DNA from: Sclerotinia nivalis
Lineage: Eukaryota; Ascomycota; Leotiomycetes; Helotiales; Sclerotiniaceae
Length of the DNA stretch: 64,000 bases
Assembly (NCBI GenBank): GCA_029531795.1
Contig: JAPEIS010000017.1
Coordinates: 558,001-622,000, forward strand
Reading direction: 5' to 3'
The position numbers and the translations under genes were made by a program. Shown here piece after piece: positions 13,225-24,943 of the stretch. Under the pieces are notes generated by a model. The model ran no database searches and was not told where the DNA came from. It worked only from the letters and a program-made list of their open reading frames with translations. Position 1 is the first letter of the stretch. The number at the start of each line of letters is the position of its first letter.

Positions 13225-14817
13225 ATGTCTCTAAACAGAAGATCTTTAAGAAAATTCCAAGCACTCACCACTTCATCTGGAAACACAGTCGCGATGTCTT
13301 CAGGCGTCAACCATAACTTTGGATCGCATACACATTCGCATACGCATACTCAGTCCAACGTCAATGGCAGAAAACGAGCACGAGAATCTGCTGATAGCGA
13401 CGATCATCTACTATCCAAAGCGAAGAAAACAAAGCTCGCCATTGAGATTCCCCCTCCAAAATTAAAATCGCTTCCACCACGAAAACGATCCGGCGTTATC
13501 AAATCGAACGCGAATCCCGACCTTAACTCTGCGAACTCCGTGCAACATCTACAAATAGCAACACCAGCAGATGTGCGAACAGCACATCCGCCATCCCAGA
13601 AAGAAGAACAACAACAACAACCACAACCACAACCACAACCTACAAAACACCACAATAAAGTTGCCAATGGCATCAAGCACGAGTTGGATAGGTTACAGGA
13701 CAAGCTACTGCAAGCTGACAAGTCCGACTTGAAGGACGAAAGGCGGAAGCTTCGATCCCAGGAAGGGACAAAATTCAAGAGTGAATTGTCCGCGTATTTC
13801 CCAGAATATGACGAAATTATTGGAAATGTTCCAAAAGAAGAACGTAAGTTTTGCAATGAAATTGGGCATTCGGATTATAGCTTATTCTCCTTATTAGATT
13901 TCTTAGATGCCGACACGCCAATTATTATCATCGATAGCTCCAAGCCTTCCTCGAAAACTTCGCGTGCGCCCAAGAAGAAGGAGCAAAAGAATGAATATGC
14001 AGTCAAAGAATACCCATCCTCCCTCTTTACCAATCTTCATGGTACACATAGAGTGGACTTTTCTGTGTTCACTCCTGTGATTTGCGACGAGGATCCCCTA
14101 TCTGAAGACCACTTCAAGACGCTTCATAAACGACCAGAACGTCAAGAAAAGGCTGTGCGGAACGCCGACAAAAGTCGAGCACAACACGAGAGAGATTCGG
14201 TCATTCGACTGATGGAAGGTTTGCAAGGACCAGACTGGTTGAAGACACTGGGGGTCAGTGGTATCACCGAGGGCAGGAAGAAGGAATTCGAATCAGCACG
14301 CCAATACTTTATAAAAGGGTGCGAGTCTATTCTTGAAAAGTTTCGGATCTGGAAAGATGACGAGAAGCAAAGGAAGTTGAAGAAGGAACGGGCGATAGCC
14401 GAAGCACAAGCAAGAGCTGAGGCGGAGTCCGAAGAGGATCAAGAATCGGAGGATGATCTCGAAAGTAACGGCGACCCACCAGATCTCAGTGATATTGATG
14501 CTTCTGCTGCAAGGCAATTGCACGATGAGGCAATCGCCAACTCTGCTCCTCGACGAAGAGCTAGAACAAACTCTGTGCTTACCGTTGCACCTACCGTGGA
14601 GAGAGAATTTAAGTCATTCTTCGCCAAACCATATCTACGCGATGCAGCACTTGGAAAGCATCGACGTAGTGGTAGAAGCGTTGCCGCCTGGGGTCATCCC
14701 GTCCCTGAACTTCCAGAAGAGGCTGATTTCGACTTGCCAGAAGAATTTCTTGATGAGGAAACATTGAGGGCTCATGCAAGAAAAAAGAGAAGGGACAGAA
14801 GAATAACAAGAGACTGA
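13225..14817 (+). CDS. SAS4-domain chromatin protein (SAS complex subunit 4-like)
   Basis: Proposed exons 13225-13843 and 13907-14817, giving 509 residues. The 63-nt intron (GTAAGT to TTCTTAG) is a multiple of three and has no stop, so retaining it would give 530 residues. An alternative start is the Met at 13294. The N-terminal 200 residues are disordered, with poly-Gln/Pro, His/Thr runs and basic clusters. The middle part resembles the SAS4 domain: KRPERQEKAVRN, then LQGPDWLKTLGVS and LEKFRIWKDDEKQR. In yeast Sas4 joins Sas2 and Sas5 in a nuclear H4K16 acetyltransferase complex. An acidic stretch (about residues 390-430) and a basic C-terminus (ARKKRRDRR) follow. Assignment is by domain pattern only; the role in this organism is inferred. 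Confidence 0.82.
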   Translation: MSLNRRSLRKFQALTTSSGNTVAMSSGVNHNFGSHTHSHTHTQSNVNGRKRARESADSDDHLLSKAKKTKLAIEIPPPKLKSLPPRKRSGVIKSNANPDLNSANSVQHLQIATPADVRTAHPPSQKEEQQQQPQPQPQPTKHHNKVANGIKHELDRLQDKLLQADKSDLKDERRKLRSQEGTKFKSELSAYFPEYDEIIGNVPKEERKFCNEIGHSDYSLFSLLDFLDADTPIIIIDSSKPSSKTSRAPKKKEQKNEYAVKEYPSSLFTNLHGTHRVDFSVFTPVICDEDPLSEDHFKTLHKRPERQEKAVRNADKSRAQHERDSVIRLMEGLQGPDWLKTLGVSGITEGRKKEFESARQYFIKGCESILEKFRIWKDDEKQRKLKKERAIAEAQARAEAESEEDQESEDDLESNGDPPDLSDIDASAARQLHDEAIANSAPRRRARTNSVLTVAPTVEREFKSFFAKPYLRDAALGKHRRSGRSVAAWGHPVPELPEEADFDLPEEFLDEETLRAHARKKRRDRRITRD

Positions 14818-17232
14818 AGATGCAGTTCCTGATGGATACAAAGCTAGGGAGTATGGGAGGAACGTCAATTTGAAAGTGCTTCAGTTGACTCGGATGTACA
14901 ATATGGAGATTTGGGTATGCACGGCCTTGGGAGCTGGCCCTGGGGAGTTGAAGTTTCATGAGGTTTTAACTATATTACTTGTATAATTTGTACACTACAC
15001 TCTAACTACCTGAAAGACAAGGTTTTTTAGATGAATACTATATTATTGTCTTCAAAATTCTTAATTCTCTCCATACTTGCGATCTGACACTTGGATTGCA
15101 AGACTGAAAGTTCCCAAGCATAGGTGGTTTACTCTAACTATGACTCTATCTAATATCGTACAACACCTAATGCTGAAAGCCTTGATACCCATTACTTCCA
15201 CCGATATTATATCATAGACAAACAACACAAATGCAAATATAGGAGCACTACATACGACATTGTACATCACAATTCTGACCCTATGACCAGTGATCCGCCT
15301 GGTATATTCAAGTAGGTATGAAATTTGTAGTGACTCAGTGTCCTCGTTTACTGCAGGGAATTCGGCTTGGTATACTTCATTGTATGCAGCTAGTGAGAGC
15401 ATTTGACAGGTTTGCTTTTGGGGATATGGTGGATGTCTGTGATTTACGATTTTAAATGATGTTTTGGAGTACTTGTTGGGGTATGGCGATGCTGTACTAT
15501 ACTATTATCTATTTGGGGGTTTTTTTGGGGGGGAGGGGGTGCGGTTTCATGGATGCTGAGATGATATGTTGATGTTGAGTATGGTGTATGATCGTGCATT
15601 TGGATGGTGGCCATTTTCATTGTTTCATATGATGAGTATTTGATATGTCAGGGAATGCTCAGATGAATTTGATTCGATGATATATGGATGTCATATAGCG
15701 CTGATAGTGGATGAATATGAGCAAGAGAATGAAGACCGGTTTGGTTCAAAGAGAAGGATAGGTTTCTAGTCACGTACTGCCAGGCTTTCTGCTTCTACGT
15801 AAACATCGGATGCTTCTGTAGTATACCTTCTCTACCTTCCCTCACTTTCTCTATTGTGGTTTCATACTTTACTCCTTGCTTTCTCTCAATTCTTCTTCTT
15901 CTTTTCCTTCCACTTCCCAATTCCCGTATACATACTACTCCTCCTCTTCTTCATCTCACCTTACCATATCCAACACTCACCCTTCCTCCCTTCCTCCCTC
16001 CCTCTTCTTCCCCTCTTCCCCTTTTCCCCTTCTCCATTTCAAAATTCGAATTGAGTTAGTAGGTGACCTTTAGATTTAGAGAAAACAATCTATCCTGGGA
16101 CACTAAAATCAAGGTCCGATAATCTTGGTGGGGGTTCAATGGTAGTCCAAAGGAGCCCTCTTTCGAGATTGAATGTATTGAATGTTTCCTTTAGACGCTG
16201 GTGCTTCGAATCAACAAGCTCGAAAAGAGTTGCTAGAAGTAGGTGACCCTATCATCACGACAGTAAAATTCACCAATATCAACAATGGCTAGTATCTAAT
16301 TCACCCCGCGATTTCGCATGGTTTCCATATCCCAGGAACAGTGACTTATATGTGAATACTTTCATTGACTTGAAAAAAATAGCAAGCCATTGAGCAGACC
16401 CAAAATGTTGTATTATTTAATTTATACCTAGTCGAGGTTGAATGTCACGCTTGATGTGCCACCAATAAGCGGGGCCGCGGCCTTTTTCTACATCCATCTG
16501 CACAGCGCCTAGCGCGTCAAAGCTACCTTCAGCCACCTTCAGCCTCGCGTTTCTCGAGAGTACCTCTCAAAATGATATCAAGGCGAGGGCGCAACAATTG
16601 CGACAGCCATTTTTCCATACTTACAAATTTCGACATTACTGTATCATAATTCTGGTAATTTGATGCGCATACAGTCGCGACTTACTTTATTCAAATTTTC
16701 TTATGCGCGCATGAGCTAGTTTGATACCTTTGGTTATTGGTGGGACACGACAGCTACGTACCTGAGTTTGGTATCTACCATAACGATCATTTTCTTTCCG
16801 AACACTTCTTCTACAGCTTACGATCTTTCTACGGTTTCTACTACAACCACGATTTTGGCGACCACTTTTTCTTTTCGCCCCAAGAACTTCAACAACTATT
16901 TAATCGATCAACATTCAAGCTACGATTTTACGATTCCTCGGCATCATCAAGTACTCACGAGCGACAACACCTTTTGTTTGTGTATCGCATTGTCGAAACG
17001 TTGCTCATTTTCCAACACGAGTGTCAAAATTCTAGTAGATGCGGAGACAATACATGTGCAATAGCTTGGTTCTATACATTTGAGTCTGTTGCTGGCTCTC
17101 GTCTTCGGGGGACCAGGCAGCGCATTTTTGGCCGCATAAATCGCACGCCAGCAGATCACTTTGTTCAATTCAATTTGAAACAATCAGTTGTAGTCCACAA
17201 TACGCGGCGACACTGGGCTGATATTTACGAAA
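14818..17232. other. Intergenic and TAF2 promoter/5' leader
   Basis: No convincing gene. It contains a G-run near 15520-15540 and a pyrimidine-rich tract at about 15890-16040 on the plus strand. The last 500 bp before the TAF2 start is open in another frame but looks like leader sequence. Confidence 0.5.
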
Positions 17233-20200
17233 ATGCCTGCGCTATTACTGAATCACGACGACCGCGGAGTTGCACCTGTTGCGATGGAAGAACCTGCGGA
17301 TTATGGCTTCATAGTAGTACATCAAAAGGTTGAACTTGAGGTTGATTTCTCGACGAAAACCTTGCGAGGCAAAACCGAAATCCAAATTCTCCCACAGACG
17401 AAGGAACTCCAGACAATACATATTCATGCTCGACAGTGCTCTATTCCACAGAAACAGGTTCTGGTTAACGGTCGGATTGCGTCTTTCTCGTACGAAGACC
17501 CCCACAAGAAACTGGAAGTTCCCGACTATTTTTCATGGGATACAGAATCGCATAAGATGCAAAGCGACAGAATAAAGTTCATGACTTCGGACAACAAGCT
17601 AGCAGGTACAATAGAGATTGAGCTGCCAGATAGTGTGAAGATTGAGGAAGTTGACCCCTTCTCGGATAAGGCAGCAACACCAGTCACGCAACGTGCTGGT
17701 GGTGCGGCTGTAATTCGCAACTCTTCTATTGCTCTTGAAGGAGGTCCGGTATCTGTTCCCGCTTTTATTGCAAAGACAGCTGCAGAGCAAGCTTCTAGAT
17801 TTCAACCCTTGACTATTACTATCCCTTTCGTTACCACACGAGTTCGAGATGGTCTACAATTCGTGGGGGTTGAGGAAGGAGATGTGAGGTTCCCTCATGT
17901 CTATACTAAACATTCTATGGAGCGAGGCGTCGCATGCTGTATCTTCCCCTGTGTTGACGATTCGGCGATGAGATGTTCATGGGATATTTCCATAAAATGT
18001 TCGAGAACTCTTGGAGACGCACTCAAGCGGCGGCCCAACATCCACAACCACAGGCATGGGCATACCAATGGGACTTCTGAGAAGATGGACACTGAAGAAA
18101 ACTTCCTTAGCGATGAGGAGAAGCTGCTTGAGATGGCAGTAATTTGCTCTGGTGAACAAGTTGATGAAGTGATTGATTTGGATGATAGTTCTAAGAAGAT
18201 CGTATCATTTCAATGCACTTCTGATATATCTGCAACACATGTAGGTTTCGCCATTGGTCCGTTTGAACAGGTCGATTTGTCAGAGTACCGAGAGGGCGAA
18301 GATGAAGAACGACTTGGACAAGGACAGTCAACTGCAATATATGGATACTGCCTCCCCGGGAGAACGGAAGAGTTGAGGAATACTTGCGCACCATTGGCTC
18401 ACGCCATTGATCACTTTGTCCTCACTTTGGGCAGTTTCCCATTTTCAGAGTCAAAATTTGTTTTTGTTGATGATCAGGTAAATGACACGGAGCACACCGC
18501 ATCACTATCCCTTTGCAGTAGTCGACTTTTATTTCCGGAAGACATCATCGATCCAGAGATGGATACCGTCAGAAAACTTGTTCATGCTATAGCTAGCCAA
18601 TATGTTGGTGTTAGCATTGTGCCAGACCGACGTTCTGACAGGTGGCTCATTGTTGGTATCTCCCATTTCATGACAAACACATTCATGAAGAATCTTTGTG
18701 GGAATAACGAATTCATGTTCCGTCAAAAACTGAATACAGACCGGCTTGTTAAGTTGGACATTGACAGGCCATCCCTGCATGCCCTTGGTGAGATTGTGGA
18801 TGTATGTGACGCTTTTCGAGAATTCATGGAGTTGAAAGCACCGCTCGTTCTGTTCATTTTGGACAAACGTATTGCGAAAGCACAAGGAGGTACTGGTATC
18901 TCAAGAGTCATCTCTAAGATGATTGTCAACGCAAATGCTTCTGGAGGCGCCGACTCTACAATCTCGACGGAAGGATTCCGTAAAAGCTGTGAGAAAATAA
19001 CCAAGTACAGAGATACTGATTCTTTTTTCACTCAATGGGTTCTTGGTGCAGGATGCCCGCACTTTACTATCACACAAAAGTTCAACAAAAAGAGATTATG
19101 TGTTGAAATGACTATTACACAAACTCAGGCGAACTCGGAGACAGAACTCAAGTTGCACAAGGATGGATTCTACAGATCTTTCAAGGAATCGACAGCTGGA
19201 GTAATTGCACCAAAGGCACAGAACACATTTACTGGACCGTTGACCATTCGAATTCACGAGGCTGATGGTACCCCCTATGAACATATAGTTATGATCAGAG
19301 AGAAGACATCAAGAATCGAAATTCCGTACAACACCAAATACAAGCGCCTTAAGCGCAATAGGCGTATGAAGGAACGTGCAAATGCAGGCATTGCCATGGA
19401 TATCAATGCTGAGAACCATGACGATGCTCTCATTTACTGCTTAGGCGATGTGCTCCAGTCACCGCAAGATATCCAAGAGTGGGGTTTACGAGATTGGGAC
19501 CCAGCCACAGAAGCCAAGATGGAAGCTGAATCGTATGAGTGGATCCGTGTTGATGCTGACTTTGAATGGATATGCGATAAGAAATTCACTGGTATGGAGG
19601 CATACATGTATGTTTCTCAACTTCAGCAAGATCGCGATATCTCGGCTCAATATGAATCGATGGCGTACCTGGATAATGCTCCTCCGCATCCCCTCGTTGC
19701 CACATTCTTGATTAGAACTTTGATGGACCGGCGCTATTTCTATGGCATTCGGACAATGGCTGCGAAGTCTCTTGCTAAACATGCTGTAGAGAAAGATGTG
19801 AAATGGATAGGTCTTACTCACCTCGAAAAGGCTTTCCAAGAGTTCTTTTGCTACCCTGGTACAAAAATGCCTAGATCGAATGACTTCTCTGATAAGCAAG
19901 CTTATTGGATTGAATGCGCCATTCCTGAGGCTATGTCAAGGGTCAGAAGCTTATACGATTCTCTCTGCCCCAAAAGAGCGCGACAGTTCATACTTGACCA
20001 GCTTCGCTTCAACGACAATGGAAACAATGACTATTCGGATAATTTCAAGGTTGCAAACCTTTTAAAGTCATTGGCAGACTCTTTGATTCCTGGTGAAAAG
20101 GGAGTCAATAACGATGCACTTCAACTTGACGAAGCCGAAGAAAATGAAGAGCCTCAGGAGTTCAAGAATATCGTTTTGGAGGAGCTTGACAGATATAGTA

Positions 20201-21916
20201 GGATGGATGAGTGGATAGATTCTTATCAGAATATCTATACGATCACAGTCATAGATTGCAAGCTGAAGTTGATGAATGCAGGTGTCATACCAGTGGATGC
20301 ACTTGACTTTGCTCAATATCTTCACGATGGAAGTTCTCCTAATGTACGAATCAAAGCGTCTTGGGCACTTGCTGACCTCGGGTTCTTGAAAAACACTGCT
20401 GTGGCATGTCTACTCGTGACTGCTATGAGTACAGATCCGTCGCCCTGGGTTCGAGGTGAACTGACAAAGGTGTTCTATTATGGGTTGGGAGTTTTGGGAC
20501 TGGGTGAATACAAAACTAAACGAGTTGCCGCTCCTGTGGCCAAAGATGGCTTAATTATCGAAGAAGCATCCACGAGTGCACGACAGGAGCAAGCAGAGCG
20601 GAGCAACATAATAGGCGCTCTTGCTTCGCTAAAGTTGGAAGTCGGCGGAAATACTGATTTGAAAAATGCCTTGTGGAAAGCTGTCCTATCTCCTGTGATC
20701 ACTGTGGCAGAACAAATGGATTTCCTTGACCTCTGCACCATGTTTTGTTATCCTAAAGAGTCTTTGACTTTGAAGCTAAAATATCCTCGTTATTGGAGAG
20801 TCGAACATCGCGGCAAGGTATGACATACGAGATTTTTGGGGTTGATGCTTTCATACTAATTTCATCTAGGGTCGAATGGCTTTTAAACAAACCAAGAAAG
20901 TCCGTACAACTATCGTGGAAAGAATTGTTCCAAGCAAGATCAAAGCCCTTGCTGCGCCCCAACCACCTGTACCCTCACCCATCGTCATCGCACCCTCTGT
21001 AGGACCATCAGCAGAGAGACCAACGATGCCTCTTAAGCTCAAGATTGGCAATTCGTCTGCTCTGAAGCTAGGCAATTCACCTGCTCTAAAGCTAGGCAAT
21101 TCACCTGCTCTAAAGCTAGCTAATCTACCTGCTCTTAAATTTGGCAGCTCATCTTCTGGGCTCAAGATTGGCAGCCCATCCACTGGAGTTCCTAAGCATC
21201 CAGGCTTTTCAGGCCCATCTGCTGCAACGCCTAAGCATCCCAGCTCTTCAGGGCCATTTGTTGGACCTCCTAAGAATTCTAGCTCTTTGGGGACAACTAA
21301 ACATTCTAGCTCAGTACACAGCTCTGCAGGAACATCGAAACCCCCTGGCTTAGTAAAACTCTCAAGTTCTTCAGGGGATATGAAACCACCTAAACGACCT
21401 CTTCCGGCAGATATTGCAGAGAGTTCTAATTCGTTACACAAGGATAAGAAACAATTTGAGAGTTTTAATTCATTACACAAGGATAAAAAGGCAACATTGA
21501 TTGTCAGACTTAAGGTTCCTGGTTCCAAGTTAAAGCGGATTGTCTCGTCACCTCGTAACCCTAAGCCAAAAGCTCCTTCCTCATCTCCATCCATGTCCAA
21601 TCCGAGACGGCCGTCCCCGAAACCATCACCGAAGCCATCCTCAAAACCTTCGCCCGCATTAGCACCATCGGTCAGAGCTAGCCCTGCTCTTTCTATCTCA
21701 TCTAGTTCATCGGCTCATACATCATCAAATGTCAAGAAGCCATCAAGTTCAATTCAGGTCTCAGCACCTATCCGGAAACCCCTTCCTGAGGGCCGAAAAC
21801 CTTTACCGGATTCGGCACAACATCTTCCCTCAGCACCCCCTACCCCTGCCGATGTACCTAAAAAACCAACCATCAAACTCAACTTTAAACCTAAACCCAA
21901 ACCTTCATTCTCTTGA
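17233..21916 (+). CDS. taf2: Transcription initiation factor TFIID subunit 2 (TAF2)
   Basis: Two exons, 17233-20817 and 20870-21916, giving 1543 residues. The 52-nt intron has a GTATGA donor, a TACTAAT branch site and a TCTAG acceptor, and phase 0 is kept. TAF2 is a nuclear TFIID subunit with an M1-aminopeptidase-like fold that helps contact core promoters. The start of the fold (FIVVHQKVELEVDF) and beta-rich domain are clear. Where aminopeptidases have HEXXH this protein has HAIASQ, fitting the known loss of catalysis in TAF2. The ARM/HEAT-like C-terminal half of exon 1 runs to about residue 1190. Exon 2 encodes a disordered Pro/Ser/Lys-rich tail that includes an 8-residue tandem repeat (ALKLGNSP type). 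The tail is absent if splicing fails, because the first exon runs into a TGA at 20821. Confidence 0.93.
21033..21143 (+). repeat. 24-bp tandem repeat inside TAF2 exon 2
   Basis: Clean copies start at 21057, 21081 and 21105, and diverged copies flank them. Each copy encodes an ALKLGNSP-type octapeptide in the disordered tail, so copy-number change stays in frame. Confidence 0.85.
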
Positions 21917-23166
21917 TTCTATTATCTTATAGAAACAGAGAACAAAAATCCTTCGTCTTCCCTCACCTCTTTCATCTCTTTTTTTTCCTTCAGCATTAAT
22001 TGAACTGCATTTAGCGAACAGGCATCTCAGCAATAATCTCTCGGCAAATTTGCATTTGGGGAGAACGGGGTTCCGCTATCATTGAGAAGGTGTATATTGG
22101 GAAAAGGAAGGAGAAAACTGGGGCGTTTGTGTGTGACCTTGTTTTTCGCACAGGCATGTTAACATAATGAGAAAAGAGAGCATATGAGCTTTTACGTTCT
22201 TTGAAGATCCTCCAGGAGAGAGGATTAGATCGAGAATACCGAGGATAGCGAATTAGTTAATGAATGCAGAATTCAGATGGTTTACAGTCTTTTTTTATTA
22301 TTTATGGATTATATTTCATGTGATGTGAGTTTTATAAGTGCTGCAGTCTAGATTTGATTTACCTTCATGTATATGCGACGAAACTTGACGGCTAGGCAAT
22401 GAGTGGAGATTGATAGGTGTAAGTTAGCATTTCAGCTCACCTTGCTACTCAAGTAAGTGCAATTACGGGGTTAGTCCTGTTTTGTTCAACCGGAAGAATA
22501 TCCCCTCCCTATCCTCCAAAACTAAGGGATGGGAATTTAATTGTTAAATTTAAATTGGGAGGGATATTGAAGAATATTCATTGCCAAATTTGGATCACGA
22601 GGCTGAAGAGTATTGCTCGTCAAATTTAAATTGAGATATTGAAAAGTATAATTTTTCTATTTAGTAAGATGTTTATTAGATGATAATTTCGGGGGTGTCT
22701 AGGTATTCTTATAATCTTATCTTGAGATTAGATTAGATGGATTGGGAGATGGAGTGAGAGATGTGACGATAGATAGAATGATTTGTTCCGGGGGGAAATA
22801 TTAGGAAGTATGTGTGCATGACTGAGTGGGGTGTGTGAGAGGTATATGAGGTATATGAGATGTGTAAAATGGGGTTTAGGTGGGAGGGTGGAAGCGTGGA
22901 GGTGTGGAAGTGTAAAGGGTAGGTTAGAATTGGGTGGGGGGATCAAGGGGGTTGGATCAGGATTCTGACGTGATTTCTAGATATATTTCAAGCTTTTGGA
23001 GTAATGTGTAATGAGGATATAAGGATATTGAAGCTCGGCTAAAATACGAGGAGTGAGGAGTAAGAAAAAAGGAATGAGGAGTGGTAAATATCAATTACCT
23101 ACTTACCTAGTATTTAGTATTTAGTACGTACGGATGGGAATGGGAATGCTGAAGCTGATGTTATAT

Positions 23167-23184
23167 TAGATAGATAGATAGATG
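23167..23184. repeat. GATA tetranucleotide repeat
   Basis: Short run of GATA units in noncoding sequence. Confidence 0.75.
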
Positions 23185-23263
23185 ATGGGAATGGAATTTT
23201 AGAAGTTTGGCTGCGATGTTGAAATTTGAGAGGGTGGAGGAAGAGAGGGAGGGGGAGTGAGTG

Positions 23264-23284
23264 GGTATGTATGTATGTATGTAT
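23264..23284. repeat. GTAT tetranucleotide repeat
   Basis: About five tandem GTAT units in noncoding sequence. Confidence 0.75.
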
Positions 23285-23855
23285 TGGAAATGGATTTGAG
23301 AGAGATGATGATGGAGAATCTAATAGCGCAGCGACAGCGACAGTGAATATCTTTGAGTTATGGACGTAATTAAGGAAGAGATGTTTAAGTATAGATGACA
23401 ATTCTTGCAGAGGAGAGGAGAGGAGAGGTCGTGAATATGGTAGTGGGTGGTTTGAGAGAAATAGAATGTGGAATGGGATAGGATCTCTTTTTGATTAGAA
23501 TGTGGACTCTCGATCTGATTGCCAGGTGTGGTGAAATATACCCTGTATCTATATGCATGTGATGATATTTTTAGTGGAAGATGATGGAGAATGTAATCAG
23601 CTCTCGAATCCTTGAAGGGCTGTATGCTAATTTTTTTTTAGATACTTTTTATCACAACTAATATGTCAGCTCGATATTTGCTTCATTTCATGTAATAGCA
23701 GATCTCCTTATAACTCCATGGTCTCCATGCATCCTACCATATAATCCAATGTACTCCAGCATTCATATACTCAAATATCCCACGATCTATTCCTATCCCT
23801 TGATGTATCCATGAATCAAATGTCCGAAAAATAATCCCAAACCAAAACCCATACA

Positions 23856-24314
23856 TTATCTCCCCGACCCACCCCCATTCCCAGCTCCCAACCCTAACCT
23901 CTCCTCCCTATTCCTCTGCACCCTCGTTTCTCTCTCCAACACTCTACTCCTCTCCCTCTCTCTCGTCCTATCTCTTTCCACCCTCTCCCTCTCAATCTGC
24001 CTATCCTCATCCTCACTCAACTCATTTTCCGCATTCCCCTCCCTCTCCCCTCCTCTCCCAGCATCCCTTTCCCTTTGCGACTCCCTCGCATTATCCACCC
24101 TCCTCTGTGCAGCCATCCCCTGCACCTCCCTATAACCATCTCCTCTAACAACTCCATTCCCATAATGTTGTCTCTCTTTTGCCTTCCTATGGCGCGCCGC
24201 TGAAGCCATCGCTTGGGCTTCTTCTTCTTCCTCGCGTTCAGCTTGCCGCGAGTCTTCGTAGCTGGCTATATCTTCGGTGGTGAGGGTAATTCTTGTTGGG
24301 GCGCGTCGGAGCAT
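23856..24314 (-). CDS. cdc26: Anaphase-promoting complex subunit CDC26
   Basis: Single-exon frame of 152 residues. The N-terminus MLRRAPTRITLTTEDIASYE matches the short conserved motif of CDC26/Apc12, which inserts into and stabilises the TPR subunit Cdc16/Apc6 of the APC/C ubiquitin ligase in the nucleus. The starting Met is part of the conserved motif and fixes the start. The rest is charged and low in complexity (Glu/Arg-rich, helical, Gly-rich at the end), as expected in fungal members, which vary in length. It converges with taf2. Assignment rests on about 25 residues; the tail is not informative. Confidence 0.82.
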   Translation of the reverse strand: MLRRAPTRITLTTEDIASYEDSRQAEREEEEEAQAMASAARHRKAKERQHYGNGVVRGDGYREVQGMAAQRRVDNARESQRERDAGRGGEREGNAENELSEDEDRQIERERVERDRTRERERSRVLERETRVQRNREERLGLGAGNGGGSGR

Positions 24315-24943
24315 TTTGAGAGTGTGTGAAGGGATTTGTGATCGGTGGTGGTGGGTGATCGAGGTTGGGTTTTGAAAGTGGTGGTAAAATGTATAATTTT
24401 CAGCTTGCCCTCTGCAATAGTATGTTCAATTATGTTGTATTCGTAGCAAATAGTAAATGGTATGCGAAACAATATTCGTGAAGTCGATATCAATATGGTT
24501 ATCTATTGATGTTCCCAAACCACTCAAGGCTTAAAAACGGAGAGATATTAAGGTTACTGTCTCCAAAAGTTTTGTTGCACATCAGTCTGCAAAACCAAAT
24601 ATTGGGCTTTTGGAAAAAGTACAGTTTTCTTTTCTTTACAGATCTGCAGTTTTCGAAACTTTGCGATCTCGAAAAAACTTATCCCGGCGAATTTGGAAGA
24701 AATATTGTTGTAACAAGACTTCCGAATGTTTTGAAGATTTTGTGAGAGGCTACTATTTTGCCTTGCATTGCTTACCTTGTTTACTTTAATGGACTGTGCG
24801 AATAAAATAGATAGCCTCATGCTTAGCCTCTCAATTTATATGCAAGTATACCTAAGGCATGCACAATATTTTTGCAGAACCTCCAGATTGATTGATAGAG
24901 GGGAAAAGCACGGTTGGATAACTGACAAGAACTCGTGCACATC
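24315..24943. other. Divergent promoter region
   Basis: It lies between the leftward cdc26 gene and the rightward mitochondrial-protein gene, so it is probably a shared promoter. No coding frame is convincing. Confidence 0.5.

Larger units (their letters stand above)
21917..23855. other. Convergent intergenic region between taf2 and cdc26
   Basis: It holds the 3' regions of the two convergent genes. Purine-rich plus-strand tracts and small microsatellites occur at 22.7-23.5 kb. The open minus-strand frames there are low-complexity Pro/Leu/Ser/His and are not credible genes. Confidence 0.5.

Noticed and set aside
22728..23401. Pro/His/Leu/Ser-rich minus-strand frames
   Set aside because: Low-complexity translations of pyrimidine-rich noncoding sequence and tetranucleotide repeats.
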